Of a stretch of 36,865 nucleotides of DNA, positions 14,539 to 22,472 are shown piece after piece. Source of the DNA: Oscillospiraceae bacterium (lineage in GTDB: Bacteria; Bacillota; Clostridia; Oscillospirales; Oscillospiraceae). The notes beneath the pieces are model-generated. The model saw only the letters and a program-made list of their open reading frames with translations. It had not been told where the DNA came from and searched no databases. Position numbers and translations under genes: made by a program. Location: NCBI GenBank assembly GCA_015068365.1, contig SVKR01000175.1, positions 1 through 36,865 on the forward strand. The letters are read 5' to 3'. Numbering within the stretch: the stretch's first letter is position 1; each line of letters opens with the position of its first letter.

Positions 14539-15402
14539 TCAGTCGCGGACCTCCACCAGCTCGATGGTGAAATTCAGCTCTTTTCCGGCCATCTCATGGT
14601 TGGCGTCAAAGGTGATGGTTTTGTCGTCCTTGGCGGTGACCTTCACGGGCACATGGCGGCCGTAGGCGTCCTGCAGATACACCTGGTCGCCGACGGAAAC
14701 GTCCTCCGCGCCGGGAAGCTCGGCGATCGGAACCGTGAAGATGGCGCTGGGATCGACCTCGCCGTAGGCCTCCGCGGGCGTGAGGTGCACATTCACCGTC
14801 TGCCCCACGTCCATGTTGGCGACGGCGGCGTCAAAGCCCGGGATCATCATGCCCGCGCCGCAGACGAACTCCAGCGGCTCGCCCCGGGTATAGGAGGAGT
14901 CGAACTGCGTGCCGTCGTTGAAGGTGCCTCTGTAGTGCGTCCGGCAGGTTTTCCCCACGTTTTTGCCCTCGATCTGCGGGCCGTGGCAGCCGCCGTGGCA
15001 CCCGCCGGAGCAGCCGCCGCAGCCGCCTGCCTCGCCCTGCGCGTGGCCGCCGCAGGCGTGCTCCTCACCGTGGCGGTGGTCGCAGTTGACGCCGGTGTCC
15101 ACCAGCTCGCCCCGGAGATAGGCTGCAACCGCCTTGTCCGCATCGCCGGCGGCCCCGGCGCACAGCTCGATGCCCTCAGCCGTCAGCGCCGCGTGCGCCC
15201 CGTCGCCGATGCCGCCGCAGATCAGCACGTCCACCTTGTGCCCGGCCAGAAGCGCCGCCAGCGCCTCGTGGCCGCTGCCGTCCGTGCCGATGATCTCGCT
15301 GGAGGCGACGGCACCGTCCACGATGTCGTAGAGCTTGAACTGCTCCGTGTGCCCGAAGTGCTGGAAGACCATTCCGTCTTCATAGGTGACTGCAATTTTC
15401 AT
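14539..15402 (-). CDS. NifX/NifB-like domain fused to a SlyD-type FKBP peptidyl-prolyl isomerase
   Basis: A 287-residue fusion. Residues 1 to about 100 (MKIAVTYEDGMVFQHFGHTEQFKLYDI... VDVLICGGIGDGAHAAL) are a dinitrogenase Fe-Mo-cofactor-type domain of the NifX/NafY fold. A linker of about 40 residues (107-145) is packed with six Cys and six His in CxGGC/CHGGCHG patterns. Residues about 150-287 (THYRGTFNDGTQFDSSYTRGEPLEFVCGAGMMIPGFDAAV...TPAEAYGEVD...VPIAEL) are an FKBP domain with the insert-in-flap arrangement of SlyD. SlyD proteins combine a prolyl isomerase with metal-binding tails, so a metal-handling chaperone is a fair inference. GAGGGG precedes the ATG. It lies 39 bases behind corA, same strand. 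Confidence 0.88.
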   Translation of the reverse strand: MKIAVTYEDGMVFQHFGHTEQFKLYDIVDGAVASSEIIGTDGSGHEALAALLAGHKVDVLICGGIGDGAHAALTAEGIELCAGAAGDADKAVAAYLRGELVDTGVNCDHRHGEEHACGGHAQGEAGGCGGCSGGCHGGCHGPQIEGKNVGKTCRTHYRGTFNDGTQFDSSYTRGEPLEFVCGAGMMIPGFDAAVANMDVGQTVNVHLTPAEAYGEVDPSAIFTVPIAELPGAEDVSVGDQVYLQDAYGRHVPVKVTAKDDKTITFDANHEMAGKELNFTIELVEVRD

Positions 15403-15441
15403 GTTTCAACCCCTCAAATTCATGGATTCATATCAAAACGG

Positions 15442-16365
15442 TCAGAGCCATTTTTTCTTTTTGAAGAAGATCAGACAGAAGACCACGATGGCGACGCTGA
15501 CGGCGATCACGACGGGGTAGCCGTAGGGCCAGTTCAGCTCCGGCATATAGCGGAAGTTCATGCCGTACCACCCGGCGATCAGCGTCAGGGGCATGAAGAT
15601 CGTGGTCACAACGGTCAAAAGCGTCATGGTGCGGTTCTGCCGCACCTCCAGCTGGGCGTTGTACAGATCGCGCACCTGGATGGTGTGGTCCCGCAGGGAG
15701 ACGGCGGAATCGTGCCGCCGGGCCATGCGGTTCATGAACAGGTGCATATAGCGCAGATTCGCCTCGCTGAAAAAGCCGTTTTCGTTCTCCTCCAGCTCCT
15801 GGGTCATGTCGATGATCTGCTCATAATGCACCAGAAGCTCGCGCACGTCGCTGCGGATGACATTGACGCGGGCCATGTCGTTCTGCCCGGCTTCCGCCAG
15901 AAGCTCATCCTCGATCCGGTCCAGCTCCGATTCATAGCGCTCCATGATCGGCAGATCGCCGTCCACGATTGGCTCCAGAAAGTCGTAGAGAAAGCGCTCC
16001 AGACTCGGCTCCCGCCAGCGCTTGGTGCGCTGGATCGCGGCGATCATCTCCTCGGCCTTTCCGCTGTCGTCAATGAAGACGATGCCCTTTTCATCCAGGG
16101 CGAAGGCAAAGCAGAACGCCCGCTCCCGCAGATTTGTGCGGTCGGGGATCTGGAAGGTGCCGGTGAGGGAATCGTAGTTGACCTCGGCTTTCGTGTTGTG
16201 GATGTTGTCCGCGTCCGGCTCCAGCTCGATGCCCATGTCAAAGCGATCGCGCTCGCGCTGCCACTGCGGCGTGGTGAGCACGGCGACGTACTTCCGCCCG
16301 GCCTCGGCGAACAGCGCTTCGGGTGCGCAGGCGCGGATGCGCTCGTCCAAAAGATAGTATCCCAT
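15442..16365 (-). CDS. corA: CorA-family Mg2+/divalent cation channel
   Basis: A 307-residue CorA protein: a large cytosolic N-terminal domain (alpha/beta sandwich then long helices, about 1-245) and two C-terminal membrane helices. The selectivity motif GMN is at 268-270 within LIAGWYGMNFRYMPEL, and the basic tail KKKKW follows the last helix. It would admit Mg2+ as a pentamer in the membrane. GAGGAGC lies about 8 bases upstream of the ATG. It has its own promoter at 16405-16433 and may extend into the NifX-FKBP gene. Confidence 0.93.
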   Translation of the reverse strand: MGYYLLDERIRACAPEALFAEAGRKYVAVLTTPQWQRERDRFDMGIELEPDADNIHNTKAEVNYDSLTGTFQIPDRTNLRERAFCFAFALDEKGIVFIDDSGKAEEMIAAIQRTKRWREPSLERFLYDFLEPIVDGDLPIMERYESELDRIEDELLAEAGQNDMARVNVIRSDVRELLVHYEQIIDMTQELEENENGFFSEANLRYMHLFMNRMARRHDSAVSLRDHTIQVRDLYNAQLEVRQNRTMTLLTVVTTIFMPLTLIAGWYGMNFRYMPELNWPYGYPVVIAVSVAIVVFCLIFFKKKKWL

Positions 16366-16404
16366 GCTGTATGCTCCTCATGATCGAGATCCCTGTCTGG
16401 ACTT

Positions 16405-16433
16405 ATTTTACACTCTATTCCGCGTGGAATCAA
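16405..16433 (-). promoter_or_regulatory. promoter of corA
   Basis: On the minus strand TTGATT (16433-16428) and TAAAAT (16410-16405) with a 17-base spacer, 40 bases before the corA ATG. Confidence 0.75.
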
Positions 16434-16588
16434 CTGTTTCAGACTGTTAAAAAGCCGTGCTTCGGCGCAACAATTACGGAGCAGCAGGGGAGTCCGAGGG
16501 GGCCTTGCCCCATCGGGTCGAATTATTGACAAAGTCAATCAGCGCCGCCCTGTATGGGCGGCGCTGAAAAAACTGAGAGGATTTCGGC
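16434..16588. other. intergenic region with hairpins after the glycyl radical enzyme
   Basis: No gene is seen. It holds GGGGCcttGCCCC, ATTGACaaaGTCAAT and the strong hairpin AGCGCCGCCC/GGGCGGCGCT at 16541-16564. The last follows the glycyl radical enzyme gene but the T run on the minus strand precedes the hairpin, so it is not a textbook terminator. Confidence 0.5.
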
Positions 16589-19066
16589 TTACAGGGCCAT
16601 CTCCGTGCGGGAGATCAGGTCGTCCTGGCAGCCCTTGAACACCTCGACAAAGTAGGCGGAGAAGCCGGCCACTCGCACGACGAGGTCCCGGTAATTGTCC
16701 GGGTGGGCCTGCGCGTCGCGCAGCGTGTCGGCGGAGACGATGTTCAGCTGCAGCTCCATGCCGCCCCGGTCGAAGTAAGTGCATATGACGCCCTTGAGCT
16801 TTTCCAGCCCGCCCGCGCCCTGCAGGGCCGTGGGATGGAACTTCATGTTGCACAGCGTTCCGTTGCCGTAAAGCCCCTGGTCAAAGTTCAGCACGGAGTT
16901 GATGAAGGAAAGCGGCCCGTTCTTGTCCATGCCCTGCACGTTGGAGATGCCGTCGGTCAGCGGGTCGCCGAAGCGGCGGCCGTCGGGCGTGGCCCAGGTG
17001 AACCAGCCGAAGATGACGTTGGCCGTCACCGGATAGCAGCCCGCGGCGAAGCCGCCCCGGGGGCCGGTGGCGCGGTTGATGGCCTTGGCGTAGGTGCTGG
17101 CGGTGAAGTCCACGTATTTGTCCGCCTCGGGGTTGCCGTTGCCGTAGCGCGGCACGCGGCCGTTGATGATCTGGCGCAGGTCCTCATAGCCCTCCCAGTT
17201 GTGCATGATGGCGTCATACATCTCCCGGGTGGTGGCCAGCTTTTCCCTGAAGCAGACATAGTCGATGACGTTCAGCGAGTCGGCCACGTTGCCGAGGCCG
17301 ATGCAGCTGTTGCCCGTGGAATTGTACTTCGCGCCGCCCCACATGACGTCCTTGCCGGAGTCCATGCAGCCTTCCATCGTGGCGGACACCATGGGCAGCG
17401 GGTTGTGGAACGCGGCCATGGATTCCCACATGTTGATGTTGGTGCACTGCCACTTGCAGAAAAAGTCGAACTGGGTCTTGACGGCGGCGAGCACCTCATC
17501 CATGGACTGCATCTCATAGAGATAGCCCGTGGCGGGACCGGTGCGCTGGGCCTCCATGGTCTCGGGGGCTTTGCCGCTCTGCTCGTCGGCCTCGGTCAGC
17601 AGCATGTTGCCGGACTTGGGCATGCCCATGGGGTTAATGCCGTTGTTGATGGCCAGGAGCATGGCGTTGGCGATGTTGAGATAGCTCTCGGTGCCGGTGC
17701 CGCCGGGCTGGGCCCACTCATAGCCGCCGATGCCCGGCTCCACACAGCCGTGCAGGCTGTAATTCCGGGCGTCCTCCAGCGGGATGCCGCGGCTCATCAG
17801 TGCCTTGATGATGATCTGGTCGGACTCAAAGGTCGGCACGCCGCCGGCGCGCTTCGTGGTCTCGATGGCGGCCTCCCACAGCTCCGGCGGGGTGCCGGGG
17901 TGGATGCGCAGGGCCTGGGGCGGATCGTGCAGCACCAGGCGGCCGGAGGACTGGAGCATCATATAGGTGACCGGGTTGGTGGCGTCGTTGCCGTCGCGGT
18001 CCACGCCGCCCAGGGTCATGAGCTGGCCGGAGGTGTAGCCCGGGCCGGACTTGGTGGCGCCCTCGGACCAGATCTTGTTGCACTCCGCCACCTTCAGATA
18101 GAACAGGTCCAGGATCTCCTGGGCGTACTCCGGGGTGATGGTGCCGTTTGCGATGTCCTGCTCGTAGTAGCGGCCCAGATACTGGTCTACGCGCCCGTAG
18201 CTGATGCCGTGCATCTGCCCGTCCATGCACATGGCAAGCTGGTAGAGATAGATGCACTGCACCGCGTCATGGAAGTTGCGGCAGGGGTTTTTCATGATCC
18301 AGTTCAGGCAGTCGGCCATCTCCAGCAGTTCCTTTTTGCGGGCCGGGTCGGTGCACGCTTCCGCCTGGCGGGCGCACTCGGCAGCGTAGCGCTCGGACCA
18401 GTGGATCAGCCCCTCGCACACGATGGAGACGGCGCGGTAGAAGCTGTACTTATTGTTGTTGTCGCCGAAGATGCCCTCTTCCTCCATCTGAGCCATCTTC
18501 TCCTCCGCCTCGCGCTGGATGGCGCCGAAGCCCTTCTGGGTGGCCGTCCAGAAGTTGGCGGTGAAGTGGCCGACAGGGGACTGGCAGTTGTCCTTCGGGC
18601 CGAAGAACAGCACGCCGTTGCCGGTCATGTGGTCCCGGTGATAGCGGGGCATGTACTCGTCCACGATGGCGGACATGGAGTTCTTGTCCCAGAAATCGCC
18701 GGTTTCCAGCAGGTAGCGCTCGTCCTCCGGGTCGATGTCATAGGGGTCCTGCTCCCGCTTGGGGATGGAGCCGGCGCGCAGCTCCTTCATGAACCAGTTG
18801 AAGCTGGTTTCCGGGTACAGCGCGCAGCAGCGGTAGGTCTTGCCCTGCCAGCCGACGATGATCTCATCCTCGTTGACCAGAACGGGCATGTTTTCAAACA
18901 GGTTGCGCAGATTCTTTGCCCGCTTGAGAATGCCGGTAAGCTGCGGGTTGTTCATATAAAACTCCGTCACCAGCCGGTAGCGGCTGATGTCGATGCGCGG
19001 GCGGGTGCTGCGGTATTTCGCGCGGACGCGCTGCACACGCTCGGTGACCGGTTTCCACTCAAACAT
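16589..19066 (-). CDS. glycyl radical enzyme (pyruvate formate-lyase-like, dehydratase/lyase class)
   Basis: An 825-residue glycyl radical enzyme of anaerobes. The thiyl Cys and general base Glu lie in SLHGCVEPG near residue 440, and the radical Gly is Gly801 in RVAGFSAYFVEV (usual RVAGYSA). GCVE, rather than the two-Cys motif of true pyruvate formate-lyase, places it with the C-O/C-N/C-S lyases (glycerol/propanediol dehydratase, CutC, HypD, IslA, and uncharacterised groups); the substrate cannot be assigned by eye. Such enzymes need a radical-SAM activase, normally adjacent; none is in this window, so activation in trans is required. GGAGG lies upstream of the ATG at 19066. Promoter at 19130-19158; the gene is monocistronic. 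Confidence 0.92.
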   Translation of the reverse strand: MFEWKPVTERVQRVRAKYRSTRPRIDISRYRLVTEFYMNNPQLTGILKRAKNLRNLFENMPVLVNEDEIIVGWQGKTYRCCALYPETSFNWFMKELRAGSIPKREQDPYDIDPEDERYLLETGDFWDKNSMSAIVDEYMPRYHRDHMTGNGVLFFGPKDNCQSPVGHFTANFWTATQKGFGAIQREAEEKMAQMEEEGIFGDNNNKYSFYRAVSIVCEGLIHWSERYAAECARQAEACTDPARKKELLEMADCLNWIMKNPCRNFHDAVQCIYLYQLAMCMDGQMHGISYGRVDQYLGRYYEQDIANGTITPEYAQEILDLFYLKVAECNKIWSEGATKSGPGYTSGQLMTLGGVDRDGNDATNPVTYMMLQSSGRLVLHDPPQALRIHPGTPPELWEAAIETTKRAGGVPTFESDQIIIKALMSRGIPLEDARNYSLHGCVEPGIGGYEWAQPGGTGTESYLNIANAMLLAINNGINPMGMPKSGNMLLTEADEQSGKAPETMEAQRTGPATGYLYEMQSMDEVLAAVKTQFDFFCKWQCTNINMWESMAAFHNPLPMVSATMEGCMDSGKDVMWGGAKYNSTGNSCIGLGNVADSLNVIDYVCFREKLATTREMYDAIMHNWEGYEDLRQIINGRVPRYGNGNPEADKYVDFTASTYAKAINRATGPRGGFAAGCYPVTANVIFGWFTWATPDGRRFGDPLTDGISNVQGMDKNGPLSFINSVLNFDQGLYGNGTLCNMKFHPTALQGAGGLEKLKGVICTYFDRGGMELQLNIVSADTLRDAQAHPDNYRDLVVRVAGFSAYFVEVFKGCQDDLISRTEMAL

Positions 19067-19092
19067 CGGTCGGTTTCCTCCTTTTTTGGCTG

Positions 19093-19158
19093 TTCTATGT
19101 CTGTAAGATAGAATGACTGTGCTGTAGTCGTTATATCATTATTCTATCACATGATAAA
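19093..19158 (-). promoter_or_regulatory. promoter and inverted-repeat operator of the glycyl radical enzyme gene
   Basis: On the minus strand an extended -10 TGATATAAC (TATAAC 19135-19130) with a weak -35 TTTATC (19158-19153), 17-base spacer. GATAGAAT (19107-19114) and ATTCTATC (19141-19148) are perfect inverted repeats on both sides of the -10, with another TTCTAT at 19093-19098. This looks like a binding site for a dimeric regulator not encoded nearby. Confidence 0.5.
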
Positions 19159-19198
19159 TAAAATTGCATCTGTTTTTTGCAAAAAAGCGATGACAGTT

Positions 19199-19285
19199 TC
19201 AGGCATCGAGAAAGCCCAGGTATTCGTTGAAGACGTTGAACAGCCACCTCGCCGGCGCAGACGCGCCGCTCGGTCTCGTCAGCGG
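19199..19285 (-). pseudogene. possible C-terminal gene remnant
   Basis: Between the esterase and the glycyl radical enzyme promoter a minus-strand frame without a start codon ends ARWLFNVFNEYLGFLDA and stop (19201-19199). The sequence is protein-like and its codon use matches the region, but it is cut off upstream, so it is read as a leftover tail of a lost gene. It may also be chance. Confidence 0.3.
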
Positions 19286-19938
19286 TCTTCAGCATGACTG
19301 CCTCCACAGCACCTGAGCTGCTCCAGCGCGCAGGCAAAGGCGTTCGCCGTGCGCCCCTCCGGGTCTTTGAAGTGGCCGCCCGGATTCCACTCCAGCGCGC
19401 AGGGGATGCCCTGCGCGCGCAGAAGCTGCTGCGTTTCGCGGATGCGCTCGCCTACGGTGCGCATCACGGGGTGGGCGGTCCTCTCCTCCTTATCGCCGAG
19501 GCTCAGGCTGACCGCCCGGACGCGGGGCGGATTATCCCGCAGATAGTCCACGAAGCCGGGGAACCACACCGAAGGCGAGGCGGCCGCCACGGCGGAAAAA
19601 CGGTCCGTGCAGCAGGCTGCCCAAAGCGAAAAAAGACCGGCAAGCGAATAGCCGCCGATGATGTACTGCCGCCCGTCGTCCGGGCAGAGGGTCAGAATGT
19701 CTGCCAGCGTCTCCGCTGCGCCGCCGCCGAAGGCTTCCCCGCGGAAAACCGCCTCCGCGCGCCAGGGCGACAGGTCGCGGCTCCAGTCCGCGACGGGCAC
19801 CGCCGCCAGGCGGAAGGCCAGGCCGGTCTTGCGCCGGATGGCGGCGGACTCGCGCTCCATCCCGGCAAGCTCGCGCGCGTCCACCGGCTGGATCAGCACG
19901 CTGTCCGCCGCAGCGTCGCCGAATTCGTAAATCTCCAT
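19279..19938 (-). CDS. alpha/beta hydrolase, putative esterase (esterase D/siderophore esterase-like)
   Basis: A 219-residue serine hydrolase. GYSLAGL (Ser98) is the nucleophile elbow, preceded by YIIGG; FSAVAAASPSVWFPGF is the stretch after it seen in the putative esterase (PF00756-like) group; LSLGDKEER supplies the acid and PGGHF the His. Short for the family but all triad motifs are present. No signal peptide. GGAGCGGAA precedes the ATG at 19938, and the AlkZ-related gene ends 16 bases upstream, so it is the fourth gene of the operon starting at 23332. The C-terminus is Cys-rich (LRCCGGSHAEDR). Confidence 0.85.
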   Translation of the reverse strand: MEIYEFGDAAADSVLIQPVDARELAGMERESAAIRRKTGLAFRLAAVPVADWSRDLSPWRAEAVFRGEAFGGGAAETLADILTLCPDDGRQYIIGGYSLAGLFSLWAACCTDRFSAVAAASPSVWFPGFVDYLRDNPPRVRAVSLSLGDKEERTAHPVMRTVGERIRETQQLLRAQGIPCALEWNPGGHFKDPEGRTANAFACALEQLRCCGGSHAEDR

Positions 19939-19954
19939 TTCCGCTCCGTTTCCG

Positions 19955-20653
19955 TCAGTGCAGAAACCGTTTCAGTTCCTTTTCCGTCGCCGCCGGGAAA
20001 AGCCCGTGCAGAAACTCCGTCAGCTTCTGGCGGGACTGCTCCGGCGGGCAATGATAGACCTGCTCCGAAAAGGCGCTGCCGAAGGCCTTTTCCGGGGTGG
20101 AGTACTGCGCCGCGCCCCAGCCCCGCAGCTTTCCCGATTTGTCCCGGGAAAAGACGAAATCGCTGGTGATGACGTAGCACTGCTCCTGCAGCCGGGTGAT
20201 GGCAGCGTCAAAGCCCTTGATGCCCTCGGTCTTCTGCCAGCGCCCGTTGTAGGCGTAGCCGCCGAAGTCGCGCAAAAACTTGCTGACCACCGGCGCGTTG
20301 GCGTCGATCAGGTCAAAAAGCTGCTTGTCCTGATAGCGGGCCAGGCCGTCTTCATAGCGGGCGTCGAAGTCATAGCCGTCGCGCCGGTAGTTCGCCAGGT
20401 CCAGAAAGAGGTCCTGCCGGACGTAGGCGGCCTTTTTCCCGAAAAACTTGCCGTAGGCGCAGCCGGTCTCCCGGATGACCGGCCCTTTCCAGAACCAGGA
20501 GTTTTCCTCACCGTCATTGAACAGCATGGCCGGGTGGCAGTGCTCCTCCAGGGAAAAGCCGGGGATGGAGGAGGAAAAATAGGGGATGATGCCGTATTCC
20601 CGCACCGCGTCGATCAGATCCTGCTTCGTCCGAACATAAAAATCATAGGCCAT
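19955..20653 (-). CDS. AlkZ-related (winged-helix) protein
   Basis: A 232-residue cytosolic protein. The segments WFWKGPVIRETGCAYGKFFGKKAAYVRQDLFLDLANYRRDGYDFDARYEDGLA and GFDAAITRLQEQCYVITSDFVFSRDKSGKLRGWGAAQYSTPEKAFG match my recollection of a Firmicutes family annotated as AlkZ-related, distantly resembling the winged-helix DNA glycosylase YcaQ/AlkZ. The catalytic QxQ/QxD motif of AlkZ glycosylases is not clear here, so enzymatic activity is doubtful. GGGAG lies upstream of the ATG; the MATE-HATPase gene ends 22 bases upstream and the esterase follows, making it gene three of a four-gene operon. Confidence 0.75.
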   Translation of the reverse strand: MAYDFYVRTKQDLIDAVREYGIIPYFSSSIPGFSLEEHCHPAMLFNDGEENSWFWKGPVIRETGCAYGKFFGKKAAYVRQDLFLDLANYRRDGYDFDARYEDGLARYQDKQLFDLIDANAPVVSKFLRDFGGYAYNGRWQKTEGIKGFDAAITRLQEQCYVITSDFVFSRDKSGKLRGWGAAQYSTPEKAFGSAFSEQVYHCPPEQSRQKLTEFLHGLFPAATEKELKRFLH

Positions 20654-20675
20654 GAGGTCTCCCGAAAACGTCCTT

Positions 20676-22472
20676 TCAGATCGTGATGATCAGATTGTTG
20701 GTGTTCATGGTGTTGGTATAGGCGACATCCTTCGCCACGCGCATGATCATGCGGATGCCGATGTTGCGCTCCGGATGCTCCGGGTCGGGCTGCCAGCTGG
20801 CTGCCTTCTCCCGCAGGTCAAACTTGCTGCAGTCGTCCCGCAGGCGCAGGACCACGGTGCCGTCCTTCACCAGCACGCGCACGTCCAGATGGTGGGGCTT
20901 TCCGTCAGCAAAGCCGTGCTCGATGACGTTGCCCGCCATCTCCTCGATGCACAGCGCCAGCCGGTTCGCGGTCTTCACGGCGATGCCGCGCTCGGCGCAG
21001 AAGGGGACGACCTCGCCGGACAGGGCGACCACCTCGTCCACGCTGTGGAGCGAGCGCTCGATGCAGTCGTGCGCGGGGATGCCGAAGTCTTTCGGCAGCA
21101 GCATGTGCGATTCCAGCCCCGTCCGCCCGCTGTCCCTGGACAAGAGCATCCGCAGCACGAGGAACAGGCTCAGCACGGCCTGGCCCGCCGCATAGGCGAT
21201 CCAGACGCCGGCGGCGCCCAGGAAGGAGCTGAGCAGATAGGCCGCCAGCGCGGTAAACACGACCTCGATGTCAATGTTCACGATGTTGGCATCCAGCGTT
21301 CTGGAGACCACCTGCAGATAGTTCGCCATCGTGACGTTGAAGGCCAGAAACGGCAGGCAGATGGCATAGCAGCGCACGAAGGCCAGCGCCATGGACTGCG
21401 CCTCGCCGCCGTCGGGGACGAAAAGCACGGCGATGTACCTTGCGCAGAGAAAGACCACCGCCGCCAGCGCGATCACGCCGATAAGAATATCCGTCAGCGC
21501 CGTTTTCATGACCGTGCGGAGCCCCTTGACGTCCTGCTCGCCGATCATCATGCCGCCCATGATGAGCACCGCGCCGCCGATGCCCCAGCCCAGCGCGCCG
21601 ACGATGAAGCTGGAGTTGATCATGGCGGAGAGCGCCGTCACGCCCGCGTCGCCCGCAAGGCGGAGCAGCAGCGTGTTCAGCAGAATGGGCAGAAGCCCGC
21701 GGCTGAGCATGCACATCGCCCGGGGCAGACCGTCCCGGAGCAGGGGGGAGAGGGTGCCCTTCTGGATGGCGCGGAAAGAGAAGTGAAAGAGGCTGCTCTT
21801 TTTCAGAAAATGGGACGCCACGATCAGAAACGCCACATAGTGACTGATGCTGCTGGCCAGCGCCATGCCGAACATCCCGCCCCGGAAGACAAAGACGTTC
21901 AGCAGATCGCCCGCCACGTCCGTGACGGCGCAGGCGATGCTGGCGATCTTCGGGCGGAGCGCGTCGCCGTCAAGCTGCAAGATCGGCGTCAAAATGACGT
22001 ACAGGATAAAGCCCGGCGCGCCGAGGAACAGGCCCCGCAGGTACGCCGCGGTCTGGGTGAATACCTCCTCCGTCGCGCCCTTCGCGCCGAAGAGCAGCGC
22101 GAACTGCCCCGGCATCCCGGCGCCGAAGGCGGCCAGAAGCACGGACAGCGCGACGCCCAGCGTCAGCGTCAGGGAAAAGACGCAGTTCAGCCCGTCCCGG
22201 TCGCCCCGGCCGATGGCCTTGGTGCTCAGGTTCGTGCAGCCGACCATCAAAATCCCGCTGATGATGGAGGCAACGCTGTAGTACGGCGAGCCCAGGCCGC
22301 TGACGGCAAGCGCCGTGGTGCCCAGGTATCTGCCGACCAGAATGCCGTCGATGATCGCCGTGACGCCGCCGGTCAGCTCCGCGATCACCATGGTGATCAT
22401 GGTCTTCTGGAAGAGCTTTCTGGTGATGACGCCGTCGGCATGGGGGCCTTGCGATGTGCGATTGAGTTTCAT
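20676..22472 (-). CDS. MATE-family transporter fused to a C-terminal HATPase (anti-sigma-kinase-like) domain
   Basis: A 598-residue fusion. Residues about 15-450 are a 12-helix MATE/MVF-type transporter (GGVTAIIDGILVGRYLGTTALAVSGLGSPYYS near the start). Residues about 465-598 are a GHKL ATPase of the RsbW/SpoIIAB group: N-box EEMAGNVIEHGF near 514, a degenerate G1 box RLRDDCSKF and G2 box NIGIRMIMRVA near 573. This joins an efflux-type membrane domain to a domain that normally binds ATP and phosphorylates or sequesters protein partners. ATG at 22472 overlaps the stop of the HD gene (ATGA), so expression is coupled. It is gene two of the operon. Confidence 0.9.
   Translation of the reverse strand: MKLNRTSQGPHADGVITRKLFQKTMITMVIAELTGGVTAIIDGILVGRYLGTTALAVSGLGSPYYSVASIISGILMVGCTNLSTKAIGRGDRDGLNCVFSLTLTLGVALSVLLAAFGAGMPGQFALLFGAKGATEEVFTQTAAYLRGLFLGAPGFILYVILTPILQLDGDALRPKIASIACAVTDVAGDLLNVFVFRGGMFGMALASSISHYVAFLIVASHFLKKSSLFHFSFRAIQKGTLSPLLRDGLPRAMCMLSRGLLPILLNTLLLRLAGDAGVTALSAMINSSFIVGALGWGIGGAVLIMGGMMIGEQDVKGLRTVMKTALTDILIGVIALAAVVFLCARYIAVLFVPDGGEAQSMALAFVRCYAICLPFLAFNVTMANYLQVVSRTLDANIVNIDIEVVFTALAAYLLSSFLGAAGVWIAYAAGQAVLSLFLVLRMLLSRDSGRTGLESHMLLPKDFGIPAHDCIERSLHSVDEVVALSGEVVPFCAERGIAVKTANRLALCIEEMAGNVIEHGFADGKPHHLDVRVLVKDGTVVLRLRDDCSKFDLREKAASWQPDPEHPERNIGIRMIMRVAKDVAYTNTMNTNNLIITI

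Noticed and set aside
16541-16564. Intrinsic terminator after the glycyl radical enzyme gene
   Set aside because: The stem is strong but on the minus strand the T run is before, not after, the hairpin, so it was listed only as a hairpin.
16703-19111. Long plus-strand frame opposite the glycyl radical enzyme gene
   Set aside because: Antisense shadow; the minus strand carries the Cys, Glu and Gly radical motifs.
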